NCBI GenBank assembly: GCA_965247225.1
Contig: CBDFGT010000029.1
Location: 62,001-126,000, forward strand
Direction of reading: 5' to 3'
DNA length: 64,000 nt
From: CBDFGT01 sp965247225
GTDB lineage: Bacteria; Pseudomonadota; Alphaproteobacteria; Rhizobiales; Rhizobiaceae
Part shown: piece by piece, positions 44,648-53,913 of the stretch
How the letters are laid out: each line of letters begins with the position of its first letter
Numbering within the stretch: position 1 is the first letter of the stretch
Translations under genes and position numbers: made by a program
Notes under the pieces: generated by a model
Told to the model about the DNA's origin: nothing
Seen by the model: only the letters and a program-made list of their open reading frames with translations
Databases searched by the model: none

Positions 44648-44677
44648 AAAGGGTGATGTTCCGGCATCGCCTTTTTT
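44648..44677 (+). terminator. Rho-independent terminator of the gltB operon
   Basis: GGTGATG (44652-44658) pairs with CATCGCC (44665-44671) through one G-U, six-base loop, then six T. Lies 39 bases after gltD. Confidence 0.8.
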
Positions 44678-44684
44678 GTTGAAT

Positions 44685-45896
44685 TCAGTTTTTGATTTTG
44701 CTGACCGGCATTCTAAAATCATCGACCCGCCCGGCAGGGGCATCCGGTGTCTTGCCACTGACAACCAGTATATCTCTGGGTGACATGCTGACCGATGTCG
44801 TTATTTTCATGTCTCCGAGCAACTGGCCTGCACCGTCCATATCCGGATCGGACAATGCAACGGGTGGAGTACGAACAACGCGCTCATTTTCAATCGGCGG
44901 CAGGGTGAGGAGATCCGGCAGGTTGCCGGCACCGATAATATTGGACAAAGGGTCTGCGGAAGAGCCCAGCAATTTGCGGGCAGGTTTTTCAACATAGAAG
45001 GCCATTTTGCGTTTCCCGGCTTTCGTCAGACCAATGCCATCTGCCGGTCGCAGGCGCACTTGCTGGCCGTTGATATCAGAACCGGTGACCACAAACTTTC
45101 CGGCTTCGTCAACGAAGCCATCCCATATGTCGACAAATTCCCCCGCAAGCCTTTGTGCGCCTGTACGGAAAACGCCATTGAGCGTGATAGCATCGGCTGT
45201 CATTGCCGGTGATGCGAAAGAAGGCAGGCCCACCCACAAGACATCAATATTGCGGGCTTTTGCAATCTGTATGATCGCATCGACCCGGTTTTGATATTCC
45301 GCATTCCATTCCGGAGACAGGAATTTGGCCTTGATGTCGCCGATGCGCATTTGCTGGCGGTCATTGGCTCCCAGCATGACGATCAGAAGGACGGGATTGA
45401 CCCTGTCAAGCGTTGCGGGAAGGGTGGAAGCCCAGTCATAATAGTCCTTGCGCACAAGACCGGAGGAAGCATTCGTCTGTGATTCAACAATAATTCCCGG
45501 TGCCGATTCAAATGCCGCAGTTAAGCCGTCGGCCAGCCCGTTGGCCAGAAAATCGCCAATGACCAGCACTTTGCGGGCATCCGACAATTTTGCCAAAACC
45601 ACAGGCATCTCGGGATTGCCAACAGAAAGGCCCTCTGCCGGCACAGTTCTTATCTGGCGAGGCTGCTTTTTATCAGCCTTGGCTGCGGCAGGAGCGTCCG
45701 TTTTTTTGCCAAACAGAATTTCAAAAAGGGTCTTAGGCTTTTGCGGCGCTTCCTGGGCGAGAACCAGCGAGGGGTTGGCCAGCAAGGCAATGCACAGGAT
45801 GGCGGACAGGACCGGCAGCAGGAATTTTACGGTAAACACACAGACTGTGCGGCTGTTGTTACGCTTTGGCATAGGCCCTGTCTTCCGTTTTTGCAT
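44685..45896 (-). CDS. SGNH-hydrolase-like DUF459 protein, exported
   Basis: 403 residues with a hydrophobic N-terminal segment (about 22-48, ending VLAQEA), so exported or membrane-anchored. DUF459 follows (about 105-310), an SGNH/GDSL-type fold. Block I reads VLVIGDFLANGLADGL: the nucleophile Ser of GDS is replaced by Phe116. Block III GANDRQ and a C-terminal region are present. The missing Ser suggests a non-catalytic or altered activity, possibly in cell-envelope acylation. The ATG has AAAGG upstream. It follows the transglycosylase by 16 bases, so a two-gene envelope operon is likely. Confidence 0.75.
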   Translation of the reverse strand: MQKRKTGPMPKRNNSRTVCVFTVKFLLPVLSAILCIALLANPSLVLAQEAPQKPKTLFEILFGKKTDAPAAAKADKKQPRQIRTVPAEGLSVGNPEMPVVLAKLSDARKVLVIGDFLANGLADGLTAAFESAPGIIVESQTNASSGLVRKDYYDWASTLPATLDRVNPVLLIVMLGANDRQQMRIGDIKAKFLSPEWNAEYQNRVDAIIQIAKARNIDVLWVGLPSFASPAMTADAITLNGVFRTGAQRLAGEFVDIWDGFVDEAGKFVVTGSDINGQQVRLRPADGIGLTKAGKRKMAFYVEKPARKLLGSSADPLSNIIGAGNLPDLLTLPPIENERVVRTPPVALSDPDMDGAGQLLGDMKITTSVSMSPRDILVVSGKTPDAPAGRVDDFRMPVSKIKN

Positions 45897-45912
45897 CTGG
45901 CCTTTCCGGTGT

Positions 45913-47133
45913 TCATTGATAGCCCAAGGCTCGCAACAATGTTTGGGACGGCTTGCCGTCCACTGTCAAGCCGTTGCGTTGCTGAAATGCCTGAATGGCA
46001 GAAGCAGAACCCGAGCCCAGATTGCCATCCACTTCGCCTTCATAATAGCCGAGCTCTTTCAGCCGTGCCTGAACAGAGAATTTCTGCTTGATATCCAGCG
46101 TGCCCTCAGGGCGTGGCCATGAGGATTGCATGCCGCCGTAGCCTGCCAGTTCGTCTGCCAGGAGGCCAACACCCAGTGCATAGGCATCTGAGGCATTATA
46201 GCGTTTGATCACAAAAAAATTCCTGGTCATGAGAAAGCCCGGACCTTCAGCGCCTGCCGGGAGTTTCAGTTCAGCGCGGTCAGCGCCATTTTTGAACCCC
46301 TTGCCATTGGGGCGTGCAAAACCCAGTTTTGCCCAGTCGGACAGTGTCCTGGTCTGTCCGGCATATTTTGCAGCTGTTGCCGGAGGTACAACCTCATAAC
46401 CCCATGTCTTGCCCTGTTGCCAGCCGTTTTTTGCCAGAAGGTTGGCGGTTGCTGCCAGTGCGTCGGGAATCGAATTCCAGATATCCCTGTGTCCGTTTCC
46501 GTCCGCATCGATGGCATAGAGCTGGTAACTTGTCGGTATAAACTGGGTATGGCCCATGGCACCTGCCCACGAGCCTGTGAGGCCCTTGCGGTCAATGTCG
46601 CCATTCTGGAGGATTTTCAGTGCTGCGATCAACTGGGTTCTGGCAAATTTGGCGCGTTTCTTGTCGGCATAAGCCAGTGTTGCAAGCGCCTGCGGTACAT
46701 AGTGCAGACGCTCGGTCTTTTCCAGAACGGCTCCGTAATTGGATTCCATGGACCAGATGGCCAGCATGATGTTGCGGTCAACGCCGAAATGGCGTTCCAG
46801 GGCGCGCAGGGTCGACTGATGTTTGGCGGCCATCTCGCGACCGATCCGCACGGTATAGGGGTTTACGCGGGAATCCATATAGTCCCAGATCTTGGATTTG
46901 AATTCCGGCTGGTATTGTGCCTTCTGCAACACGTCGAGATCCGGTTCCGTAATGCCCCTGAAGGCATAATTATAGGTCTTTGCGGTCACGCCATTCTGCA
47001 TGGCGACTGGTGCAAAATCCGCAATCCATTTCTGAAAACCGATGTCGGCTGCAGCAGGTGATACCGAGGTCAGCGCCAGAAGGAATCCCGCCAAAATCTG
47101 CCGCGCATTTCCTGAAATCCGGTTTCTGATCAT
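45913..47133 (-). CDS. Lytic murein transglycosylase (MltB-like, with PG-binding domain)
   Basis: About 406 residues. A signal peptide (ILAGFLLALTSVSPAAA) leads to a soluble or outer-membrane-facing enzyme without a lipobox. The SLT_2 domain (about 30-320) contains the catalytic Glu in IWSMESNYGAVLEKTERLHY, plus GSWAGAMGHTQFIPTSY. The C-terminal PG_binding_1 repeat (LKELGYYEGEVDGNLGSGS...) binds peptidoglycan. It cleaves glycan strands, releasing anhydro-muropeptides. Start at 47133 has GGAAAG upstream; the frame extends to 47178. Confidence 0.9.
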   Translation of the reverse strand: MIRNRISGNARQILAGFLLALTSVSPAAADIGFQKWIADFAPVAMQNGVTAKTYNYAFRGITEPDLDVLQKAQYQPEFKSKIWDYMDSRVNPYTVRIGREMAAKHQSTLRALERHFGVDRNIMLAIWSMESNYGAVLEKTERLHYVPQALATLAYADKKRAKFARTQLIAALKILQNGDIDRKGLTGSWAGAMGHTQFIPTSYQLYAIDADGNGHRDIWNSIPDALAATANLLAKNGWQQGKTWGYEVVPPATAAKYAGQTRTLSDWAKLGFARPNGKGFKNGADRAELKLPAGAEGPGFLMTRNFFVIKRYNASDAYALGVGLLADELAGYGGMQSSWPRPEGTLDIKQKFSVQARLKELGYYEGEVDGNLGSGSASAIQAFQQRNGLTVDGKPSQTLLRALGYQ

Positions 47134-47328
47134 GTGTCTGTCTTTCCGCTTCTCAATTGACTGTTTGCGATATCGCATGATGGCCGGAATCCTATCAAAA
47201 TCAGGTCAACAAACTCTTTACCATAGAAAAGGCTTGCCGTCTGCGTTAGGAAAAAATAAGAAAATTTCGTCTAGGTGTGCTGCAGAAATATTTTGGCAAT
47301 AAGAAATACATTAAACAGGGAAATGATT

Positions 47329-48216
47329 ATGGGATCGAATTCAAAAGTAAAAAAAGCAGTTTTTCCGGTGGCCGGACTTGGTACCCGCTTTCTTCCTGCA
47401 ACCAAAGCTGTACCGAAGGAAATGTTGACTGTCGTGGACAAACCAGTCCTGCAATATGTTGTTGACGAAGCTATTGAGGCGGGCATCGAACATTTTGTTT
47501 TTGTGACAGGTCGCAACAAGGGCGTGATCGAAGATTATTTTGATATCCAGTTTGAACTGGAAGCGACATTGAAAGAACGCAACAAGAAGGCCGAACTGAC
47601 CCTGCTTGAGGGCATTTTGCCGAAGGCCGGCACCACAAGCTTCACCCGTCAGCAAGAACCGCTTGGTCTTGGCCATGCCGTGTGGTGCGCACGTGACATT
47701 GTCGGCAACAATCCTTTCGCCGTTTTGCTGCCAGACATGATCATGAAGTCAGATGTCGGCTGCATGAAGGGTATGGTTGAACTCTACTCCAAATCCGGGG
47801 GTAACATTATCGCCGTTGAGGAATGCCATCCTGACATGGCACATAAATACGGCATTGTGGGCGTAGGTGAAACAGTTGCCGACGGATTCCGTATCACGCA
47901 AATGGTGGAAAAGCCCGCCAAGGGAACAGCGCCTTCCAATTTCTTCGTCAATGGCCGCTATATCCTGCAGCCCGAGATCTTTGGCATTCTGGAAACCCAG
48001 GAGCGCGGTGCCGGCAACGAGATTCAGCTCACAGACGGCATGTTGAAGCTGTCGGACATTCAGGATTTCTTCGGCTATCACTATAAAGGTGCTACATATG
48101 ACTGCGGCATGAAAGAAGGTTTCATTCTCGCCAATGTTGCCTTTGCGCTGTCGCGCGATGATATCCGTCCGGGTGTGGAGGCCGATCTGAAGGCCTTGCT
48201 TGCCGCGCTGAAATAG
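47329..48216 (+). CDS. galU: UTP-glucose-1-phosphate uridylyltransferase
   Basis: 295-residue enzyme making UDP-glucose, the substrate of galE and ugd in the polysaccharide locus 25 kb away. Seen: VAGLGTRFLPATKAVPKEML, PVLQYVVDEA, EPLGLGHAVW, LLPDMIM and MVEKPAKG, the standard GalU motifs. The ATG at 47329 lies eight bases after AGGG; an alternative at 47323 is too close to it. A bidirectional terminator follows. Confidence 0.94.
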   Translation: MGSNSKVKKAVFPVAGLGTRFLPATKAVPKEMLTVVDKPVLQYVVDEAIEAGIEHFVFVTGRNKGVIEDYFDIQFELEATLKERNKKAELTLLEGILPKAGTTSFTRQQEPLGLGHAVWCARDIVGNNPFAVLLPDMIMKSDVGCMKGMVELYSKSGGNIIAVEECHPDMAHKYGIVGVGETVADGFRITQMVEKPAKGTAPSNFFVNGRYILQPEIFGILETQERGAGNEIQLTDGMLKLSDIQDFFGYHYKGATYDCGMKEGFILANVAFALSRDDIRPGVEADLKALLAALK

Positions 48217-48237
48217 GCTTTGGCTGCCGCAGGATCT

Positions 48238-48271
48238 GAAAGCCCGGATATGGTACCAGTCCGGGCTTTTT
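48238..48271. terminator. Terminator between galU and the convergent outer-membrane gene
   Basis: AAAGCCCGGA and TCCGGGCTTT form a ten-base stem around an 11-base loop, with five T on the + side and A-rich sequence on the other, so it can act on both strands. Confidence 0.85.
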
Positions 48272-48282
48272 GTGTTTTGATT

Positions 48283-49779
48283 TCAGCGTTTGAGTGTCAG
48301 ACCAATACCAGCACGCCAGGTCTTGTTGTCTGTTGTTGCATTTTTCGTGGTCGTCAGGTCGTAGCCCAGATCGCCGGTCAGATCGAGGTACCGGTTCAGG
48401 CCCCAGGTCAGACCTGCTGTTGTTGCCCAGATGGTCTGATCACCGGTGAGACTGTTGTCCGGATAGTCACGGATTGTCGCAGAACCCGTCATGCGGGCCA
48501 GCAGATTGCTGGAAATCTCATGGCTTATGCCTGCATTGGCTTGCCAAGAAACCGAACCGCTGACACCTGCCTGCGTTGACGGGTCAACGGTCGTGGACAG
48601 GCCCAGTGTAAGGTCTGTACCGCGCAGCGGTGACCATGTGGCATTGCCTTCGATACCAAAGGTATCAATGGATGAAAGTCTTGAATCATCCAGATCGGTT
48701 TTTTTGTAGGCTAGTGCAATTTCACCCCTGGATTTTTCGCCCAGATCCACTTCAAAACCGGCTTTCAGTCCATAATTGTAAGCGGAGCGATTGTAACCGC
48801 TTGCATCAGTTTCCTGATCATAGCGTATGCGACCGGCGGAAGCCTCCAGAAACGGAATCAGGGCGGGAGACAGTTCGTAGCCGATCCGGGCGCGCAAAAG
48901 CGCTGTCGTCTGATTGCGGTCTTTCTGGGACAAAAGTGCGCCACTTGACGCGGTGGCATCGCCATACATGCTGCGCGACAGTTCAATGGCAGTCGTGCCG
49001 CGCAATATGCCAAAATCCCTTGTGACGGCCGCGCTGCCTGACAGTGTATGGACGCCCGATTGCACCGTGACATCGGAAAGAGCGTTCGGATCATTGGCGT
49101 CTGTGCGACTGAAATTATATCCGGCCTTGATCGTGGCGGTTGTATCGCGGGTTACATCTATGCGCAATGTGCCGTCGAGATTGAAGGCTGGCTTTGTGCC
49201 GCCCGTTCCTGCAATGTTTTTCTGCCAGGTACCGGCACCATTGATCACCAGTTCATGCTGCGACCAGTCCGATGTCAGGCTGCCTTTCAACCCGCTTTCG
49301 AGATAGGTCCGGGAGCTTGCCGTATCGCCTGTCGTTACCTGTTCATATTGCAATTGCTGGCTGAAGGACGGGCGGAAGACAAAGCTTCCAAAGCGCATGC
49401 CTGCTGTTTCGCCCGGCTTGAGCGGGGATCTGGTCGTAACATCGTTCAAATCCTGCTCCGGCAAGTTCTGGCGACCCAAACCTGCGCGGTCCTCAAGGGT
49501 CAGGGGTCTGACCTTGCCAGGCATTTCAGGAATTTCCGGGAGTGCTGTTTTTTTGATGGCTGTAGAGGTTGTCACCAACGGATCTGTACTATCCGTCGAG
49601 GCGTCCTGACCGTCGGTTGACACGGTCCCGGTCAGGGGTTGCAGAAATTGCGTACTGGCAATGGATTGGGCATGGGCTGCCTGAATTTGTGACAACAGGA
49701 AGCCTGCGACACAAAGTGCCAGCACGACTGCCGGTGTTCCTTGCGGAACCCGGCGCAATTTTCCAGTCCTGACAATCAT
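48283..49779 (-). CDS. Outer-membrane beta-barrel protein
   Basis: 498 residues: a signal peptide (about 15-38, ending AAHAQS), a Thr/Pro-rich linker, a FGSFVFRPSFSQQLQYE start to the barrel, and many alternating-hydrophobicity strands ending in GIGLTLKR with a C-terminal strand. The pattern resembles outer-membrane beta-barrel proteins common in Hyphomicrobiales (BBP2-like). Role unknown; porin or polysaccharide export are unproven options. Convergent with galU. Confidence 0.75.
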   Translation of the reverse strand: MIVRTGKLRRVPQGTPAVVLALCVAGFLLSQIQAAHAQSIASTQFLQPLTGTVSTDGQDASTDSTDPLVTTSTAIKKTALPEIPEMPGKVRPLTLEDRAGLGRQNLPEQDLNDVTTRSPLKPGETAGMRFGSFVFRPSFSQQLQYEQVTTGDTASSRTYLESGLKGSLTSDWSQHELVINGAGTWQKNIAGTGGTKPAFNLDGTLRIDVTRDTTATIKAGYNFSRTDANDPNALSDVTVQSGVHTLSGSAAVTRDFGILRGTTAIELSRSMYGDATASSGALLSQKDRNQTTALLRARIGYELSPALIPFLEASAGRIRYDQETDASGYNRSAYNYGLKAGFEVDLGEKSRGEIALAYKKTDLDDSRLSSIDTFGIEGNATWSPLRGTDLTLGLSTTVDPSTQAGVSGSVSWQANAGISHEISSNLLARMTGSATIRDYPDNSLTGDQTIWATTAGLTWGLNRYLDLTGDLGYDLTTTKNATTDNKTWRAGIGLTLKR

Positions 49780-49914
49780 GAACCTGATCCGGTGGGCGCT
49801 TCCAAAGTGTTACCGAACCGTAAAGGCACATAGTTAAAGCTTCGTTAATCTGCCATAATTCCCTGTTGAGATGAAATTTCTCACAAGAATTTCCAGTTTT
49901 GCAAAGGTCATGGC

Positions 49915-50106
49915 ATGCAGAAAATTGCACGTGCAGTTCGGCATGGCCTTCTGGCGGTGTCGGCCATGTTGGTCTTTATCGTTTTTCTTTATGTTGCGGC
50001 GGTCCGCTACGCCGATCCGGCACTTTTTCCTGTGCGGGCAGGCGACGATACAGGCAATGCTTACCGGTTGCAGCCTGAAAACAGCCTCCCGTACAATGAC
50101 CCATAA
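49915..50106 (+). CDS. Small membrane protein, hypothetical
   Basis: 63 residues with one clear transmembrane helix (LLAVSAMLVFIVFLYVAAV, about 12-30), a basic N-terminus and a polar, Pro-rich tail. It starts in AAAGGTCATGGCATG context with a plausible ribosome site and lies 51 bases before kpsF. I do not recognise a family. The gap between the divergent barrel gene and kpsF would otherwise be empty. Confidence 0.45.
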   Translation: MQKIARAVRHGLLAVSAMLVFIVFLYVAAVRYADPALFPVRAGDDTGNAYRLQPENSLPYNDP

Positions 50107-50157
50107 TGTAAAAATTCCATATTGGACAACAGGCACGGAAAACGCTAACGGTCTGCC

Positions 50158-51153
50158 ATGATAAAACGGGCTATCACCATGAATGAAACCGGCGCAATTG
50201 CGTCTGCAGTGCGCACCGTCGAAACGGAAATGCAGGGCCTGTCTTCGCTTGCCAAAGCGCTGGATGGCGAACTTGCCGCTGGCTTCTGCGCTGCCATTTC
50301 AGCGATCGGTGCTATCAAAGGCCGGGTGATCGTGACCGGGATTGGCAAAAGCGGCCATATCGGCGCAAAAATTGCCGCTACGTTTGCGTCCACCGGTACA
50401 CCGGCATTTTTTGTCCATCCGGTTGAGGCAAACCATGGCGATCTCGGCATGATCGGGCATGATGATGCTATTCTGGCGATGTCGTGGAGCGGAGAAAGTA
50501 TCGAGCTTGGCGGCATTGTTTCCTATTCGCGCCGGTTCCATATACCCCTGATTGCCATGACGGCGGGAGAAACCTCCACACTTGCGCGGGAAGCTGACAT
50601 TCTGCTTTTGATGCCAAGGGAGCTTGAGGCCTGTCCACACGGGCTTGCACCAACAACATCCACATTGATGCAACTGGCTCTCGGCGATGCGCTGGCTGTT
50701 GCGCTTCTGGAGGCACGCGGCTTTACCGCCGGGGATTTCAAAGTGTTTCATCCCGGCGGAAAACTGGGTGCCATGCTGTCGCATGTGGCCGATATCATGC
50801 ATACAGGTGATAAAATTCCTGTGGTGCCCAGAGGCACATTGTTGCCGGAGGCAGCCTCCGTCCTGTCGAAAAAGCGGTTCGGCTGCGTTGGGGTTGTGAA
50901 TGCGGATGGCTCGCTGGCAGGCATTATCACCAATGGAGATCTTGCCCGCAATATGGACCGTGACCTGTCAACAGTCGCGGTTGACGATATCATGATCCGC
51001 AGCCCGAAGACCGTGCGCGGCAGCACATTGGCAACAACCGCCATGGCGCTGCTCAACGACCACAATATTTCCGCCTTGATTGTGATCGACGATCACAATC
51101 ATCCCGTCGGTATCGTGCATTTCCATGATCTTCTGCGTATTGGGGTGGCCTGA
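50158..51153 (+). CDS. kpsF: D-arabinose-5-phosphate isomerase (KpsF/GutQ)
   Basis: 331-residue enzyme converting ribulose 5-phosphate to arabinose 5-phosphate, the first step to KDO of lipopolysaccharide. Seen: an SIS domain (about 35-190) with VTGIGKSGHIGAKIAATFAS, the VEANHGDLGMI loop and MSWSGES, then two CBS domains (about 215-331) ending in IVHFHDLLRIG. All isomerase motifs are intact. It is followed by a convergent SPFH/NfeD operon. Confidence 0.93.
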   Translation: MIKRAITMNETGAIASAVRTVETEMQGLSSLAKALDGELAAGFCAAISAIGAIKGRVIVTGIGKSGHIGAKIAATFASTGTPAFFVHPVEANHGDLGMIGHDDAILAMSWSGESIELGGIVSYSRRFHIPLIAMTAGETSTLAREADILLLMPRELEACPHGLAPTTSTLMQLALGDALAVALLEARGFTAGDFKVFHPGGKLGAMLSHVADIMHTGDKIPVVPRGTLLPEAASVLSKKRFGCVGVVNADGSLAGIITNGDLARNMDRDLSTVAVDDIMIRSPKTVRGSTLATTAMALLNDHNISALIVIDDHNHPVGIVHFHDLLRIGVA

Positions 51154-51171
51154 CAGACCGCAGATCGACCA

Positions 51172-51630
51172 TCAAATCTTTTCTACAAGCAGATCCCGGC
51201 CTGAACTTGCTGTGATCTTTACCTGCGTTCCGGCGGGCATGTCCGGTCCCGTTACGCTCCAGGTCGTGTCATCAAGCCTGATGCGACCGCGACCCTGTTC
51301 AATGGGTTCTTTCAAAAGTGCAGTTCTGCCGACCAGACTTTCACCGCGCCTGTTGAGAAAAGGTTCGCTTGTGACCGTTTCCGTTCTGGCAACGATCCTG
51401 CGCCCGATCAAGATGGCCGCCACGGAAAGGGCGGCAAAGACCAGAGCCTGCACCTCCCAGATCCAGAAGCCGGTTTCCCACAGGGCGAGCGATACCAGGC
51501 CGGTTGCAATGGCTGCCATGCCAATCCAGACCAGAAAGACACCGGGAACCATGAGTTCCAGTGCCAGCAAAACCAGACCCAGAACCCACCAGGCCCAGGG
51601 GCCAAGCTCAACGACCATTCTGGCAATCAT
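51172..51630 (-). CDS. NfeD-like membrane protein
   Basis: 152 residues: N-terminal transmembrane helices (about 8-75, including WWVLGLVLLALELMVPGVFLVW) and a C-terminal OB-fold domain (about 90-150) with LVGRTALLKEPIEQGRGRIRLDDTTW. NfeD proteins partner SPFH proteins in membrane microdomains. It starts three bases after the SPFH stop. Confidence 0.88.
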   Translation of the reverse strand: MIARMVVELGPWAWWVLGLVLLALELMVPGVFLVWIGMAAIATGLVSLALWETGFWIWEVQALVFAALSVAAILIGRRIVARTETVTSEPFLNRRGESLVGRTALLKEPIEQGRGRIRLDDTTWSVTGPDMPAGTQVKITASSGRDLLVEKI

Positions 51631-51633
51631 GGA

Positions 51634-52644
51634 TCATGCCTCCGGATCACGGGAAAACGGGTTGGTGACAGGCGTTGTGCGAATGGCCGGTTTTGCCTGC
51701 CGCGGGGCCTGCTGGCCATCATCACCCTTTCCAAACACGTCCCTGGCAATAGCGCCAATACCCCCCAGGGAACCGATCAGCGAGGAGGCCTCAAACGGCA
51801 TCAGCACGATCTTGGAATTGGGCGCTGTGCCGATCTTGCCCAGCGCTTCGGTATATTTCTGTGCCACGAAATAGTTGATGGCCTGCACATCTCCGGCGGC
51901 AATGGCTTCAGAAACCATTTTTGTGGCCTTGGCTTCTGCTTCCGCCAGACGCTCGCGGGCTTCGGCATCCCGGAATGCGGCCTCGCGCTGGCCTTCGGCC
52001 TGCAGGATGGCCGATTGCTTGGCACCTTCGGCCCGCAGAATCTGCGCATTGCGTGCGCCTTCGGCTTCCAGAACCTGTGCACGCTTTTCGCGTTCGGCCT
52101 TCATCTGGCGTCCCATGCTTTCCACCAGATCCTTGGGAGGCTGGATGTCCTTGATTTCAACACGGGTAATCTTGATGCCCCATGGGCTGGCAGCCTCATC
52201 GACGACATGCAACAGCTTGTCGTTGATGGTTTCACGGTTGGACAGAAGCTCGTCAAGATCCATCGATCCCATGACGGAGCGGATATTGGTCATGGTCAGG
52301 TTCAGGATCGCCACTTGCAGGTTGGAAACCTGATAGGCGGCCTGGGCCGCGTTCAAAATCTGGTAGAAGGCAACAGCATCGGCAGAAACCGAGGCATTAT
52401 CGCGTGTTATGACTTCCTGCTGGGGAACATCAAGCACCTGTTCCATGACATTCATTTTCGCGCCTATACGGTCAACGAACGGGAGAATGATATTCAGGCC
52501 CGGTTCCATGGTGCGCGTGTAACGCCCGAAGCGTTCCACCGTGTATTGATAGCCCTGCGGTACCGTTTTGACACCTGCAAACAATACGAGGATCACCAGC
52601 ACAACCAGCGCGATGACAACAATATCAGGCCCTGCAAAATTCAT
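51634..52644 (-). CDS. SPFH/Band 7 (stomatin/QmcA-type) membrane protein
   Basis: About 336 residues: one N-terminal transmembrane helix (IVVIALVVLVILVLFAG) and a Band 7 domain (about 25-210) with TVERFGRYTRTMEPGLN and IPF-type motifs. An Ala/Glu-rich coiled coil (about 190-260) follows and drives oligomerisation, then a C-terminal tail. Works with NfeD in a membrane-quality or protease-related complex. The ATG at 52644 has GGGAG upstream; the longer frame from 52677 lacks support. Confidence 0.9.
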   Translation of the reverse strand: MNFAGPDIVVIALVVLVILVLFAGVKTVPQGYQYTVERFGRYTRTMEPGLNIILPFVDRIGAKMNVMEQVLDVPQQEVITRDNASVSADAVAFYQILNAAQAAYQVSNLQVAILNLTMTNIRSVMGSMDLDELLSNRETINDKLLHVVDEAASPWGIKITRVEIKDIQPPKDLVESMGRQMKAEREKRAQVLEAEGARNAQILRAEGAKQSAILQAEGQREAAFRDAEARERLAEAEAKATKMVSEAIAAGDVQAINYFVAQKYTEALGKIGTAPNSKIVLMPFEASSLIGSLGGIGAIARDVFGKGDDGQQAPRQAKPAIRTTPVTNPFSRDPEA

Positions 52645-52748
52645 TGTCTTTCTCCCTTTTGTGCGAAATGTGCACATGGTTTTGACAATGATGTAAGCAC
52701 CGCACCAGGTATTTACAAGCTTGGAGAATTTTCAGGGCGGTCCAGCCG

Positions 52749-53786
52749 TCACACCCAGCCCTTGAGTTCATTGCGGACAATCTTTTCCAGAACGGCCATG
52801 CCGCCCGGGCTGTCATTCAGACATGGGATATGGGTGAATTTTTCGCCGCCATTGTGGTGGAAAATCTCCCCTGCTTCCCCTGCAATTTCCTCAAGCGTCT
52901 CCAGACAGTCGGACACAAAGCCGGGATTGATAATGGCGATGCGCCTGATGCCGTCTTTTGCCAGTTTTTCAACCGTCTTGTCGGTATAGGGTTGCAGCCA
53001 TTCTTCCGGTCCGAAGCGCGACTGGAAGGTGATCATGAACTGGTCCTTCGACAGGCCCAGCTTCTCGCGCAACAGCCGTGCTGTCTTCATGCACTGGCAA
53101 TGGTAGGGATCGCCTTTTTTGAAATAGCTCTGCGGTATGCCATGGAACGAGGCGATGATTTTTTCAGGCTGCCAGTCGAGCGTTGCCAGATGCGTGGTGA
53201 CGGAACTGGCAAGGGCATCAATATAGACCGGGTCATCATGGTAGGGCGGCACGGTGCGCAAGGCCGGCTGCCAGCGCATGGCCTGCAAGGCCTCAAAAGC
53301 CTTGTCGTTAACGGTCGCGGTGGTGGCGGCTGCAAATTGCGGATAGAGCGGAAACAGAAGGATACGCTCGCAGCCGACATCCTTCAGCCTGTTAATCCCG
53401 GTGGCAATGGACGGCTGGCCATAGCGCATGCCCCAGTCCACGATCACATCAGGGTATTCCGCCAGCGCCGCCGCCAGACGATCTGACTGGTTGCGCGTAT
53501 AGGTTCGCAGCCAGCTTTCATTCAGATCCCTGTTCCATATCTGCTCGTAGGCCTTGCCGACCTTTCCGGGTCTTGTGTTGAGAACAATACCGTAAAGAAC
53601 GGGATACCAGAGCCAGCGTGTCCACTCTATCACGCGCCTGTCGGAGAGAAATTCTTTCAGGTAGCGCCGCATCGACGTGTAATCGGTGCCATCCGGTGTT
53701 CCCAGATTGACCAGGAGAACGCCGACTTTTCCGGTTTTGACAGGCGGATGGTCTGCAGGCAAATGCGATTGGGTCATCAGAATCAT
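52749..53786 (-). CDS. hemH: Ferrochelatase
   Basis: Class I ferrochelatase, 345 residues, inserting Fe2+ into protoporphyrin IX to make haem at the inner membrane face. Seen: GVLLVNLGTPD near the N-terminus, LLFPLYPQFAAATTATV, SFHGIPQSYFKKGDPYHCQC with the catalytic His, and the C-terminal GFVSDCLETLEEI. Two start codons are plausible (53786 and 53777). No 2Fe-2S Cys cluster is visible. Confidence 0.94.
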   Translation of the reverse strand: MILMTQSHLPADHPPVKTGKVGVLLVNLGTPDGTDYTSMRRYLKEFLSDRRVIEWTRWLWYPVLYGIVLNTRPGKVGKAYEQIWNRDLNESWLRTYTRNQSDRLAAALAEYPDVIVDWGMRYGQPSIATGINRLKDVGCERILLFPLYPQFAAATTATVNDKAFEALQAMRWQPALRTVPPYHDDPVYIDALASSVTTHLATLDWQPEKIIASFHGIPQSYFKKGDPYHCQCMKTARLLREKLGLSKDQFMITFQSRFGPEEWLQPYTDKTVEKLAKDGIRRIAIINPGFVSDCLETLEEIAGEAGEIFHHNGGEKFTHIPCLNDSPGGMAVLEKIVRNELKGWV

Positions 53787-53913
53787 TTTCCTTGCGAAAG
53801 CTCACGCCAATTTAGGGCAGTGCTGTGCGGGTTCAACCATATCGCATCACAGAATATCAAAAGACCGGTCCAGACTTGCTGGCCGGCCCGTTATGTCTTG
53901 CCTTGTACCAGTT

